A program made the translations under genes and the position numbers. 64,000 bases of DNA from the NCBI GenBank assembly GCA_965216955.1, contig CBDCGV010000018.1, forward strand, positions 1 through 64,000. Direction: 5' to 3'. The notes under the pieces were generated by a model. That model searched no databases. It saw nothing but the letters and a program-made list of their open reading frames with translations, and was not told the DNA's origin. Position 1 is the first letter of the stretch. Each line of letters starts with the position of its first letter. The DNA comes from CBDCGV01 sp965216955. GTDB taxonomy: Bacteria; Bacteroidota; Bacteroidia; Chitinophagales; JADIYW01. This document shows positions 9,755 through 17,921 of the stretch, one piece after another.

Positions 9755-10135
9755 ATGAGAATAGTAGATTGGATTACAAGGATAGTTGTGGCTATAATTT
9801 TGCTTCAAACACTTTTTTTTAAGTTTACAGGGCATGCGGATAGCATTCATATATTTTCAACTTTAGGAATGGAACCATGGGGGAGAATTGGAACAGGAAT
9901 CGTTGAGTTAATAGCATCTGTTTTGATTCTGGTTCCTGCTACTGCAGGTATTGGAGCTGCTTTGGCTTTAGGAACAATATCCGGAGCAATATTCTTTCAT
10001 CTAACAAAACTAGGGATAGTAGTCAATGGGGATGGTGGAACATTATTTATAATGGCAATAATTGTATTTGTTTGTGCTTTGGTTGCTTTGTTCATCCACA
10101 GGAAAGAAGTGCCTATTTTGAAGCGTATTTTTTAA
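9755..10135 (+). CDS. DoxX-like four-helix membrane protein
   Basis: This 126-residue integral membrane protein has about four hydrophobic helices (around residues 4-24, 43-63, 66-86 and 97-116). The arrangement and the N-terminal stretch RIVVAIILLQTLFFKFTGH resemble the DoxX/DoxX-like family. Function in this family is poorly defined and often tied to redox or thiol metabolism. It follows the YHS protein by 7 bases and precedes the trp leader region. Confidence 0.7.
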   Translation: MRIVDWITRIVVAIILLQTLFFKFTGHADSIHIFSTLGMEPWGRIGTGIVELIASVLILVPATAGIGAALALGTISGAIFFHLTKLGIVVNGDGGTLFIMAIIVFVCALVALFIHRKEVPILKRIF

Positions 10136-10205
10136 GAACTTACCTTAATTTATGACAATACAATTAAAAAATAGGTATTCCATTATGAAATTGAAATAAA
10201 AGTCA

Positions 10206-10213
10206 TAATTTTA
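10206..10213 (+). promoter_or_regulatory. Possible -7 box of the trp leader transcript
   Basis: TAATTTTA resembles the Bacteroidota -7 consensus TAnnTTTG with one mismatch. No convincing -33 TTTG lies at the usual spacing; the nearest candidate is TATG at 10184. If real, transcription would start only a few bases before the leader ATG at 10222. This is a weak call. Confidence 0.2.
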
Positions 10214-10221
10214 CAGTTGAA

Positions 10222-10272
10222 ATGACAATAATAACAACAAATACATGGCACTGGTGGTTAGCAATTAGCTAA
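10222..10272 (+). CDS. trpL: trp operon leader peptide (Trp/His-rich, 16 residues)
   Basis: A 16-codon ORF reads MTIITTNTWHWWLAIS and stops with TAA. Three of four consecutive codons are TGG (Trp), with one CAC (His) between them. Three Trp in 16 codons just upstream of trpE, followed by a 12-bp terminator hairpin 37 bases after the stop, is the classic arrangement of ribosome-mediated transcription attenuation. A small stem (TTAGC at 10258-10262 with GCTAA at 10268-10272) overlaps the end of the peptide and could act in ribosome pausing. The His codon is notable because his genes lie in the same downstream run. The name trpL is by analogy. Confidence 0.85.
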   Translation: MTIITTNTWHWWLAIS

Positions 10273-10309
10273 GCAGGGGAACAGTATTTGTTTTATAATA
10301 AATTAAAAT

Positions 10310-10339
10310 AGAAGGCTCGCTGTTCATAGCGAGCCTTCT
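10310..10339 (+). terminator. trp attenuator (Rho-independent terminator)
   Basis: A perfect 12-bp stem (AGAAGGCTCGCT at 10310-10321 and AGCGAGCCTTCT at 10328-10339) has a 6-base loop and is followed by TATTTTT. It lies between the Trp-rich leader peptide and trpE, 38 bases before the trpE start, so it must be conditional. A possible competing pairing is GAACAG (10279-10284) with CTGTTC (10320-10325). That covers only six bases, so the anti-terminator is not firmly identified. Confidence 0.88.
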
Positions 10340-10377
10340 TATTTTTGGTTAAATAGCAAAGGGAATAGATTTGCGTA

Positions 10378-11796
10378 ATGAGTGAAAAAAAGAAATATAA
10401 AATTGAATTAAGCCATAAAAAGGTAATTGGAGATATGCTTACGCCCGTAAGTATCTATATGCAAATAAGAGATGAATATTCCAATGCTTTTCTGCTGGAG
10501 AGTTCTGATTATCATGGAGATGAACATACTTTTTCATATATATGTTTTGATCCTATTGGAGAAATAAAAATGGTTAATGACGAGATATCCTTTTTGTATC
10601 CTGATAACAATCAAACCAAACATACGATTACTAAAGAGCAAAATACGGCACTACTTATTAAGGAATACATTGATGCGTATGAAATAGAAGATAATGAGTT
10701 AGATTTTATTTCAAATGGATTATTTGGTTACATGACATATGATGCTATAGAGTGTTTTGAGGATATTCAATTGAATAAGCCAAAACCCAATATCCCTTCT
10801 ATGCATTATTTTGTCTTTAGATATATAATTGCTATAAATCACTTTAATAATGAATTGCACATTGTTAAAATGTCAGTAAATAGAGAAGAAGGCGATGAAG
10901 AGGGCTCAATTGATAAAATAGAGAGTTTAATCAAAAGAAATACTTTTGCTACCTATAGTTTTGAAAGGGTTGGAGAGAAGCAAGTTAATTGTACTAATGA
11001 GGAGTACCTGAATATGGTTAAAAAAGGTATTTATCATTGCTATAGAGGAGATGTGTTTCAGATCGTTTTATCAAGGAGATTTAGTCAAAAATTTAACGGG
11101 GATGATTTTAACGTGTATAGAACATTGAGGTCTATAAATCCGTCACCTTATCTGTTTTATTTTGATTTTGGAGGACATAAAATATTCGGATCTTCTCCCG
11201 AAGCGCAATTAATTATAAAGGAAGGGAAAGCTGTTATTCATCCCATAGCTGGAACATTTCGTAGAACCGGAAATGATACAGAAGATGCAGCGTTAGCTAA
11301 AAAATTAATCGCAGATCCTAAAGAGAATGCAGAACATATTATGCTCGTCGATTTAGCAAGAAATGATTTGAGTAGGCATGGAAATAATGTAACAGTAGAA
11401 GTCTATAGGGAGGTTCAATATTACTCTCATGTAATTCACTTGGTTTCAAAGGTTAGTGGTCAAATAAATAATGAAGCAGAAAAAATAGAAATTATTGGAG
11501 ATACTTTTCCTGCAGGAACACTAACAGGAGCACCCAAGTACAGAGCAATGGAATTAATTGATGATTATGAAAAAACACCGCGCAGTATATATGGAGGATG
11601 TATTGGTCACCTATCTTTTAATGGTGATTTCAATCATGCAATCATGATAAGAACATTCTTAAGCAAAAATAATGAGTTGACTTTTCAGGCAGGAGCCGGA
11701 ATTGTCGCAGATTCTAAGCCTGAAAGCGAGTTGCAAGAAGTAGAAAATAAATTAATGGCGTTAAATAAAGCCATCATTTTGGCAGAAGAGATATAG
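10378..11796 (+). CDS. trpE: Anthranilate synthase component I
   Basis: TrpE converts chorismate to anthranilate using ammonia delivered by TrpG. The 472 residues are typical. The N-terminal LLESSDYHG matches the tryptophan feedback-binding motif. Chorismate-site motifs in the C-terminal half include FQIVLSRRF, GSSPEAQLI, HPIAGTFRR, LVDLARNDLSRHG and AGTLTGAPKYRAM. It is the first structural gene of trpEGDCFBA and lies directly downstream of the attenuator. Control by both attenuation and feedback inhibition is likely. Confidence 0.97.
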   Translation: MSEKKKYKIELSHKKVIGDMLTPVSIYMQIRDEYSNAFLLESSDYHGDEHTFSYICFDPIGEIKMVNDEISFLYPDNNQTKHTITKEQNTALLIKEYIDAYEIEDNELDFISNGLFGYMTYDAIECFEDIQLNKPKPNIPSMHYFVFRYIIAINHFNNELHIVKMSVNREEGDEEGSIDKIESLIKRNTFATYSFERVGEKQVNCTNEEYLNMVKKGIYHCYRGDVFQIVLSRRFSQKFNGDDFNVYRTLRSINPSPYLFYFDFGGHKIFGSSPEAQLIIKEGKAVIHPIAGTFRRTGNDTEDAALAKKLIADPKENAEHIMLVDLARNDLSRHGNNVTVEVYREVQYYSHVIHLVSKVSGQINNEAEKIEIIGDTFPAGTLTGAPKYRAMELIDDYEKTPRSIYGGCIGHLSFNGDFNHAIMIRTFLSKNNELTFQAGAGIVADSKPESELQEVENKLMALNKAIILAEEI

Positions 11797-11799
11797 AAA

Positions 11800-12378
11800 A
11801 TGGATAAAGTTTTAGTTTTAGATAATTATGATTCTTTCGTGTACAACCTAGTACATTATATCGAGGAGTTTAATGTTGGGGTAGACGTATTTAGAAATGA
11901 TAAAATAAGCGTAGAAGAGATAGAGCGTTACAATAAAATTTTATTGTCTCCTGGTCCTGGTATCCCCGAAGAAGCGGGAGTGCTATTACCATTGATTAAA
12001 AAATACGCGTCTACAAAAAGTATTTTAGGAGTGTGCCTTGGCCATCAGGCTATTGGACAAGTTTTTGGAGCTGATCTCATTAATATGAAGGATGTTATAC
12101 ATGGTAAATCATCAAATAATAAAGTAATTGTAGAAGATTACTTGTATCATGAAATGCCCAATGAATTTGAGGTCGGAAGGTATCACTCCTGGGTATTAGA
12201 AAAGGAATCGATAAAATATCCATTAAAGGTTACTGCACTTGATGATAATGGTCTAGTAATGGGCATTAAGCATGAAGAATTTGATGTGCGTGGGGTACAA
12301 TATCATCCAGAATCCATTATGACACCTAAAGGGAAAAAAATTATAGAGAATTGGTTATTTGCACAAAATAGATTTTAG
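11800..12378 (+). CDS. trpG: Anthranilate synthase component II (glutamine amidotransferase)
   Basis: This 192-residue class I glutamine amidotransferase supplies ammonia to TrpE. The nucleophile is C79 in LGVCLGHQAIGQ, and the catalytic His-Glu pair lies in VQYHPESIMTPKG. The N-terminal LVLDNYDSFVYNL is a TrpG/PabA signature, so the subunit could also serve p-aminobenzoate synthesis. It begins three bases after trpE and ends two bases before trpD. Confidence 0.96.
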   Translation: MDKVLVLDNYDSFVYNLVHYIEEFNVGVDVFRNDKISVEEIERYNKILLSPGPGIPEEAGVLLPLIKKYASTKSILGVCLGHQAIGQVFGADLINMKDVIHGKSSNNKVIVEDYLYHEMPNEFEVGRYHSWVLEKESIKYPLKVTALDDNGLVMGIKHEEFDVRGVQYHPESIMTPKGKKIIENWLFAQNRF

Positions 12379-12380
12379 AA

Positions 12381-13379
12381 ATGAAAGACATTCTAAATAA
12401 ATTATACAATCAAGAACTTCTTTCAAGAGAAGAGGCTAAAAATATACAAATATCTATTGGGAATGGAGCACACAATGACATCCAAATAGCAGCATTTTTA
12501 AGCGCTTTGAATATGCGAACAGTCTCCATAGATGAACTTTTGGGGTTCCGGGATGCAATGCTTCAAATGGCTAACCGCGTAGATTTGTCGACGTACAATC
12601 CCATTGATATTGTTGGAACCGGAGGAGATGGTAAGAATACATTTAACATTTCAACACTATCTTCCTTCGTTACAGCAGGGGCAGGTGTGAAAGTAGCAAA
12701 ACACGGTAATAAAGGGGTTTCCTCAGTAAGTGGCTCTTCAAATGTTTTAGAAACCGTAGGTGTAAAGTTTACGAATGATGAAACAATACTTAAAAAGGAA
12801 CTTGATGAAGCAAACATTTGCTTCTTATATGCACCATTATTTCATCCTTCTATGAAATATGTTGCACCAGCAAGAGCTGCTTTAAAGGTTAAAACATTTT
12901 TTAATATAATGGGACCAATGGTCAATCCATGCGATCCGCAAAGACAGAATATAGGCGTTTTTAATTTAGCCACAGCAAGGACCTATTATCACTTATTTAA
13001 AAAGTTAGATAAGCAATTTAAAATTGTTTATGCACTAGATGGATATGATGAAGTTTCGTTAACCGACGCCGTAAAAATTTTCGATAATGATGGTGAACAC
13101 CTATATAACCCTGAGGATATAGGTTTGTCTAAAATTATGGCAAATGAGATTTATGGTGGAGAAACGATAGAAGAAGCTGCAGGTATTTTTATAAAAATTA
13201 TAGAGGGGAAAGGAACTAAAGCGCAAAACAATGTAGTATTTGCTAATGCAGGATTAGCTATTTCGACATCTAATAATATAGATTGGAAATCTGGGGTGAG
13301 TTTGGCTAAAGAATCACTTTTAAGTGGAGCGGCAAAAGACTGTTTAGAAAAATTAATAACAATAAGTAACAATAATTAG
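12381..13379 (+). CDS. trpD: Anthranilate phosphoribosyltransferase
   Basis: TrpD transfers phosphoribosyl from PRPP to anthranilate. The 332-residue length is standard. The PRPP-binding loop DIVGTGGDGKNTFNIST is present, followed by KHGNKGVSSVSGSSNVLE and MGPMVNPCDPQRQNIGV, all typical of the family. It is a stand-alone enzyme, not fused to trpG. It starts two bases after trpG, within the continuous trp operon. Confidence 0.97.
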   Translation: MKDILNKLYNQELLSREEAKNIQISIGNGAHNDIQIAAFLSALNMRTVSIDELLGFRDAMLQMANRVDLSTYNPIDIVGTGGDGKNTFNISTLSSFVTAGAGVKVAKHGNKGVSSVSGSSNVLETVGVKFTNDETILKKELDEANICFLYAPLFHPSMKYVAPARAALKVKTFFNIMGPMVNPCDPQRQNIGVFNLATARTYYHLFKKLDKQFKIVYALDGYDEVSLTDAVKIFDNDGEHLYNPEDIGLSKIMANEIYGGETIEEAAGIFIKIIEGKGTKAQNNVVFANAGLAISTSNNIDWKSGVSLAKESLLSGAAKDCLEKLITISNNN

Positions 13380-13416
13380 TATAGAAAATAAGAAGAATTA
13401 GCAAGTTTATCAAGAA

Positions 13417-14217
13417 ATGAATATTCTAGAAAAAATAATAGCGGAGAAGAAGATAGAGGTAGCAACTCAGAAGGAGGCATGTGCTGTTAGTAAGCTAGAG
13501 CGTATGTCTCTGTTTAATAGAGATTGTATTTCAATTAAGAATAGAATACGAGAAGAAGGAAATAAAGGCATTATTGCTGAGTTTAAAAGACAATCTCCAT
13601 CAAAAGGAGTTATCAATGCAAGTGCTACACCAATTGACGTAGCAATAGGATATCAGAAAGCTAGTGTTGCAGCTATGTCCGTATTAACAGACACAAAGTT
13701 TTTTGGAGGAGCTCTACAAGATCTAGAGCAAGTAAGGCAAAATGTTTCCATTCCATTGCTTCGTAAAGATTTTCTGATTGATGAGTATCAGGTTATAGAA
13801 GCCAAGGCGTATGGAGCCGACATCATATTATTGATAGCCGCCAACTTAACCATTGATTTAACCAGAGAATTGGCAAAACTGGCCAAGTCTATTGGACTAG
13901 AAGTACTTTTGGAGCTACATGGGGCAGAGGAGTTAGATTTTATAAATGAGCACATTGATTTAGTAGGAATAAACAATAGGAATCTAAAAACCTTTGAAGT
14001 AAGCTTGGAAACGTCATTAAATATGGCGGATAAAATAGACAACAGTTTTATACGTGTTGCTGAGAGTGGAATTTCGAAAATTGAGAATATACAATTGTTA
14101 CGCACTGTTGGGTACGAAGCCTTCTTAATAGGAGAAAACTTCATGAAGCAACAAAATCCTGGATTGGCCTGTCAAGAGTTTATGAATCAATTAAATCTAT
14201 CTGTCTATGAATCCTAA
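13417..14217 (+). CDS. trpC: Indole-3-glycerol-phosphate synthase
   Basis: TrpC closes the indole ring to form indole-3-glycerol phosphate. It is a single-function TIM barrel of 266 residues. Catalytic motifs are IIAEFKRQSPSKG, VLTDTKFFGGALQDL, LLRKDFLIDEYQV, VGINNRNLKTFEV and RVAESGISK. Its 3' end overlaps trpF by 11 bases, suggesting translational coupling; the two functions are fused in enterobacteria but separate here. Confidence 0.97.
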   Translation: MNILEKIIAEKKIEVATQKEACAVSKLERMSLFNRDCISIKNRIREEGNKGIIAEFKRQSPSKGVINASATPIDVAIGYQKASVAAMSVLTDTKFFGGALQDLEQVRQNVSIPLLRKDFLIDEYQVIEAKAYGADIILLIAANLTIDLTRELAKLAKSIGLEVLLELHGAEELDFINEHIDLVGINNRNLKTFEVSLETSLNMADKIDNSFIRVAESGISKIENIQLLRTVGYEAFLIGENFMKQQNPGLACQEFMNQLNLSVYES

Positions 14218-14896
14218 AGTAAAAATATGCGGGATAAAACAATCTATAGATTTAGAGAGAGTTGCTCAACTTAAACCAGATTATTTGGGGTTTATTTTTT
14301 ATGATAAGTCACCGAGATTTATGATAGAATCTCTTACTACGGATAATATAATAGAGGTCGATAAAAGCATAAAAAAAATTGGAGTCTTTGTAAATGAAAC
14401 CAACGAGAATATTATCAATAATATAGAGAAATATGAGCTAAGTGGTGTGCAACTACATGGCGATGAATCAGTAGAGCAGGTAAGAGAATTATATACTTAT
14501 TTTGACACCATTCATTTATTAATGGGTGAATTGACTGAGGAAGGTGAAAGGTTTGAAATTATTAAGGCATTTGGTATGGATGAGTCTTTTAATTTTTCAA
14601 TACTAAAGCCGTATGAGCCATACGTTGATTTCTTTTTGTTAGATACGAAGTCGAAGAATTATGGGGGGACGGGAAGAAAATTTGATTGGTCAATTCTAAA
14701 AAAATATGATAGTTCAAAACCTATTTTTCTAAGTGGAGGAATTGGGATTAAAGACATAGAGGCGGTTAGAAATTTGAGTTTAAACGTATATGCACTTGAT
14801 CTGAATTCTAAATTGGAAAGTGCTCCCGGAATAAAAAAAATAGAACTTGTAGAAGAAGCTATTAAAAAGATAAGAAAAGAGAATGTTGAAAGCTAA
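14207..14896 (+). CDS. trpF: Phosphoribosylanthranilate isomerase
   Basis: TrpF isomerises phosphoribosylanthranilate to CdRP. The catalytic cysteine is in the N-terminal VKICGIKQ, followed by LKPDYLGFIFYDKSPRF. The phosphate-binding end is GGTGRKFDWSIL and FLSGGI. At 229 residues it is somewhat longer than the usual 200-210, with extra residues in the middle (around residues 100-140). The ATG lies inside the end of trpC. Confidence 0.95.
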   Translation: MNPKVKICGIKQSIDLERVAQLKPDYLGFIFYDKSPRFMIESLTTDNIIEVDKSIKKIGVFVNETNENIINNIEKYELSGVQLHGDESVEQVRELYTYFDTIHLLMGELTEEGERFEIIKAFGMDESFNFSILKPYEPYVDFFLLDTKSKNYGGTGRKFDWSILKKYDSSKPIFLSGGIGIKDIEAVRNLSLNVYALDLNSKLESAPGIKKIELVEEAIKKIRKENVES

Positions 14897-14906
14897 AAAT
14901 TAATTT

Positions 14907-16094
14907 ATGACTTATCAAGTTGATCAGTTTGGATATTATGGAAAGTTTGGAGGAGCTTACATTCCTGAAATGTTGCACCAAAATATTGAGGTCTTACAAA
15001 AAAGATATTTAGAGATTATTGAATCTGCAGGTTTTGTAAAAGAGTTCAATGAGTTGTTGGAAAATTATGTAGGTAGACCAACACCATTATATCATGCAAA
15101 AAGGTTGTCAGAAAAATATAACGCTAAAATATTTCTCAAAAGAGAGGATTTGTGTCATACAGGTGCGCATAAAATCAATAATACAATAGGACAAATATTG
15201 TTAGCGAAAGCGCTTGGCAAAAACAGAATTATTGCTGAAACAGGAGCGGGGCAACATGGCGTAGCTACTGCAACAGTTTGTGCACTGATGGGAATAAAGT
15301 GCATCGTTTATATGGGAGCTATTGATATTGAACGTCAAGCTCCCAATGTCAAGCGCATGAAAATGTTAGGTGCGGAGGTTAGGCCGGCACATAGCGGAAG
15401 CAAAACACTTAAAGATGCTACCAATGAGGCTATGAGAGATTGGATTGCTAATCCAGAAGATACACACTACATTATTGGTTCAGTTGTGGGGCCTCATCCG
15501 TTTCCGGATATGGTGGCTCGATTTCAATCGGTAATTAGTAAAGAGATGAAGCAACAATTAAAAGAACAAACAGGGAATGAGGATCCTGATTATATCATTG
15601 CTTGCGTTGGTGGAGGAAGTAACGCTGCTGGTGCATTTTACCATTATTTGAGTAATCCGTCTGTGAAGCTGATAGCTGTAGAAGCATCAGGATTGGGAGT
15701 GCACTCGGGAGAGTCCGCAGCAACAACAATACTCGGAAAATCAGGAGTCTTGCACGGAAGTAAAACACTGTTTATGCAAACAGAAGATGGGCAGGTTGTT
15801 GAACCATATTCTATTTCTGCAGGATTAGATTATCCAGGTATTGGACCAATTCATGCGCATTTATTTGATAGTAAGCGTGCATGGTTTTTGAATGCTACGG
15901 ATGATGAAGCTTTAGAAGCTGTGCTAGAAGTTACGAGATTAGAAGGAATTATTCCTGCTCTCGAATCAGCTCATGCTTTTTCTGTTCTAAAAAGAATAAA
16001 TTTTAATCCAAATGATGTAGTCGTTGTTAATTTATCTGGCAGAGGTGATAAAGACCTTGACACTTATATTAAGCATAAATTGGATGAAAAATAA
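14907..16094 (+). CDS. trpB: Tryptophan synthase beta subunit
   Basis: TrpB joins indole and serine to make tryptophan, using pyridoxal phosphate. The PLP lysine is K89 in HTGAHKINNTIGQ, and the phosphate-binding loop is VGGGSNAAGAF. The substrate loop ETGAGQHGVATA is also conserved. The 395 residues match the TrpB1 type that partners TrpA. It is 10 bases after trpF and 36 bases before trpA. Confidence 0.98.
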   Translation: MTYQVDQFGYYGKFGGAYIPEMLHQNIEVLQKRYLEIIESAGFVKEFNELLENYVGRPTPLYHAKRLSEKYNAKIFLKREDLCHTGAHKINNTIGQILLAKALGKNRIIAETGAGQHGVATATVCALMGIKCIVYMGAIDIERQAPNVKRMKMLGAEVRPAHSGSKTLKDATNEAMRDWIANPEDTHYIIGSVVGPHPFPDMVARFQSVISKEMKQQLKEQTGNEDPDYIIACVGGGSNAAGAFYHYLSNPSVKLIAVEASGLGVHSGESAATTILGKSGVLHGSKTLFMQTEDGQVVEPYSISAGLDYPGIGPIHAHLFDSKRAWFLNATDDEALEAVLEVTRLEGIIPALESAHAFSVLKRINFNPNDVVVVNLSGRGDKDLDTYIKHKLDEK

Positions 16095-16130
16095 TTACTG
16101 TACTATTGATAATACTTTGCAGCTTATAAA

Positions 16131-16904
16131 ATGAATCGAATAACAGAATTATTTAAACGAAAACAAGAAGGGATACTTAATGTGTTTTGCACTGCTGGAT
16201 ATCCAAACTTAAATGACCTTGTTCCTATAATTAAGGAATTAGAGGATGCCGGAGCAGATATTGTTGAGATTGGTATGCCCTTTTCTGATCCTATGGCAGA
16301 TGGCAGCACTATACAGGCAAGTAATAAAATTGCATTAGATAATGGAATGACACTTAAAGTAATGTTTGAGCAATTGAAAGATATCCGAAAATCCGTATCT
16401 ATTCCTTTATTACTTATGGGATATATAAATCCAGCATTACAATTTGGTTTTGATGCTTTTTTAAGCAAATGTAGAGAGGTTGGCATTGATGGATTGATTT
16501 TGCCCGATTTGCCAATGATGGAATATGAAACGGAGTACCGATCAAAATTCAAAGAAGCAAATTTGTCGAATGTTTTTTTGATAACTCCTCAAACAAGTGA
16601 AGAACGCATCCAGAAAATTGATGAATTATCTAATGGTTTTATTTATGTGGTTTCTACATATGCTACTACAGGGGGAAGTTTAGCTTTTAGTGATGAGCAA
16701 ATAGCGTATTTCGAAAAAATCAAAAACATGAAATTGAATAATCCAACTTTAATTGGATTTGGGATAAGAGATAAGAACACTTTTCAGGCAGCGAATCAAT
16801 ATGCAAATGGAGCGATTATTGGAAGTGCATTTATAAATGCTTTAAAAGAGAGTAATGATATAAGGGTATCTACTAGAGAATTTGTAAATCAAATTCTGAA
16901 TTAA
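16131..16904 (+). CDS. trpA: Tryptophan synthase alpha subunit
   Basis: TrpA cleaves indole-3-glycerol phosphate and channels indole to TrpB. The catalytic Glu and Asp are E47 and D58 in VEIGMPFSDPMADG. The phosphate site and active loop lie in YVVSTYATTGGSL and IGFGIRDKNTF. The 257-residue length is normal. It is the last trp gene; hisH starts only 21 bases later with no terminator between, so the trp transcript should continue into hisHAFIE. Confidence 0.96.
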   Translation: MNRITELFKRKQEGILNVFCTAGYPNLNDLVPIIKELEDAGADIVEIGMPFSDPMADGSTIQASNKIALDNGMTLKVMFEQLKDIRKSVSIPLLLMGYINPALQFGFDAFLSKCREVGIDGLILPDLPMMEYETEYRSKFKEANLSNVFLITPQTSEERIQKIDELSNGFIYVVSTYATTGGSLAFSDEQIAYFEKIKNMKLNNPTLIGFGIRDKNTFQAANQYANGAIIGSAFINALKESNDIRVSTREFVNQILN

Positions 16905-16925
16905 ATTAATTGGTTTGTTAAGAAA

Positions 16926-17522
16926 ATGAAAGTGGTAATCATAAAATATAATGCGGGGAATATTAGGTCTGTTAGCCATGCTTTAGAACGTTTAAATGTT
17001 CACCCATTGGTAACAGATGATGCAGATGAAATTAGATCTGCGGATAAAGTGATTTTTCCGGGTGTAGGGGAGGCAGGAACAACGATGCGTTATCTTAAAG
17101 ATAAAAAGCTAGATCAATTAATTATTTCGCTTAAACAACCAGTTCTAGGAATTTGCTTAGGACTTCAATTAATGTGTAAGCATTCTGAAGAAAGAGATAC
17201 ACAATGTTTGGATATATTTCCAATTGAGGTAAAGAAGTTTAGGACGGAAACACCCTTAGTGAAAATACCTCATATGGGATGGAACGAGATTTCGAACTTT
17301 AAAGGCCCTTTGTTTAAAGGTTTAAATGAGAGTGATTTCGTTTATTTTGTACATAGTTATTATGCAGAGTTGAGTAAGTATACAATCGCACAAACAGGAT
17401 ATATTGTTAATTATAGTGCGGCCTTGCAAAAAGACAATTTTTACGCTACTCAATTCCACCCCGAAAAAAGTGCGAATGTGGGCAGTAAGATTTTGGAGAA
17501 CTTTTTAATGTTAAATGATTAA
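16926..17522 (+). CDS. hisH: Imidazole glycerol-phosphate synthase, glutaminase subunit
   Basis: HisH hydrolyses glutamine to feed ammonia to HisF. The class I amidotransferase nucleophile is C77 in VLGICLGLQLMC, and the catalytic His-Glu pair is in TQFHPEKSANVG. The 198-residue length is standard. The gene follows trpA by 21 bases, resuming the his pathway broken off after hisB. Its stop codon coincides with the first bases of the inverted repeat that flanks the inserted four-helix-bundle gene. Confidence 0.96.
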   Translation: MKVVIIKYNAGNIRSVSHALERLNVHPLVTDDADEIRSADKVIFPGVGEAGTTMRYLKDKKLDQLIISLKQPVLGICLGLQLMCKHSEERDTQCLDIFPIEVKKFRTETPLVKIPHMGWNEISNFKGPLFKGLNESDFVYFVHSYYAELSKYTIAQTGYIVNYSAALQKDNFYATQFHPEKSANVGSKILENFLMLND

Positions 17523-17538
17523 TTATTAATGTTTAATG
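17520..17538 (+). repeat. Left inverted repeat of the four-helix-bundle insertion
   Basis: The 19 bases TAATTATTAATGTTTAATG include the hisH stop and the ATG of the inserted gene. They match the complement of the right end (17903-17921) at 16 of 19 positions. Confidence 0.6.
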
Positions 17539-17901
17539 AAAAAAAATAATCCTTTAAAAGATAAGAGTTTTGAATTTGCATTAGACGTTATAAATCTCTT
17601 TGCCATTTTACAAAAAGAGAAAAAAGAGTTTGTAATGAGTAAGCAATTACTTCGATCAGGAACAGCAATTGGAGCATTATATCGAGAAGCTGAATATGCA
17701 GAAAGTAAAGCTGATTTTATACATAAACTATCTATCGTACAAAAAGAGTGCAATGAGACATTGTATTGGATAGAATTACTGTTTCATTCGGATTTGATAA
17801 ATAGACTACAACATGAGAGTCTTTATTATAAAGCAGAGGAATTAATGAAATTATTGACTAGTATTATTAAATCCTCCAAACTAAATAGAATTAATAATTA
17901 A
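17536..17901 (+). CDS. Four-helix-bundle protein (S23 / 23S rRNA intervening-sequence family)
   Basis: The 121-residue all-helical protein matches the S23/IVP four-helix-bundle family. The pattern is FALDVINLFAILQKEKKEF, then LLRSGTAIGALYREAEYAES, FIHKLSIVQKECNETLYWIELL and a C-terminal helix. Members are encoded in intervening sequences of 23S rRNA genes; a relative (Avd) serves diversity-generating retroelements. The molecular role is otherwise unclear. The gene sits between hisH and hisA and is bounded by inverted repeats, so it appears to be an insertion rather than a histidine gene. No reverse transcriptase or variable repeat is nearby, so a diversity-generating system is not supported. 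Confidence 0.88.
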   Translation: MKKNNPLKDKSFEFALDVINLFAILQKEKKEFVMSKQLLRSGTAIGALYREAEYAESKADFIHKLSIVQKECNETLYWIELLFHSDLINRLQHESLYYKAEELMKLLTSIIKSSKLNRINN

Positions 17902-17902
17902 C

Positions 17903-17921
17903 CATTAACAATTAATAATTG
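17903..17921 (-). repeat. Right inverted repeat of the four-helix-bundle insertion
   Basis: The sequence CATTAACAATTAATAATTG is the imperfect inverted partner of 17520-17538. A second partial copy of the AT-rich core (ATTAATAATTAA) lies just to its left at the end of the inserted ORF. Its last three bases are the TTG start of hisA. Confidence 0.6.

Larger units (their letters stand above)
17520..17921 (+). mobile_element. Insertion carrying a four-helix-bundle (S23/IVP) gene, flanked by imperfect inverted repeats
   Basis: A roughly 400-bp unit separates hisH from hisA. The left end TAATTATTAATGTTTAATG (17520-17538) and the complement of the right end, CAATTATTAATTGTTAATG (17903-17921), agree at 16 of 19 positions. 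The left repeat begins at the hisH stop codon, and the right repeat ends on the G of the hisA TTG start codon. The only gene inside is the four-helix-bundle ORF; no transposase is present. The mobile origin is inferred from these ends and from the position inside a conserved gene pair. Confidence 0.6.

Noticed and set aside
17520..17921. Diversity-generating retroelement associated with the four-helix-bundle protein
   Set aside because: Avd-like proteins resemble this family, but no reverse transcriptase, template repeat or variable repeat is found nearby.
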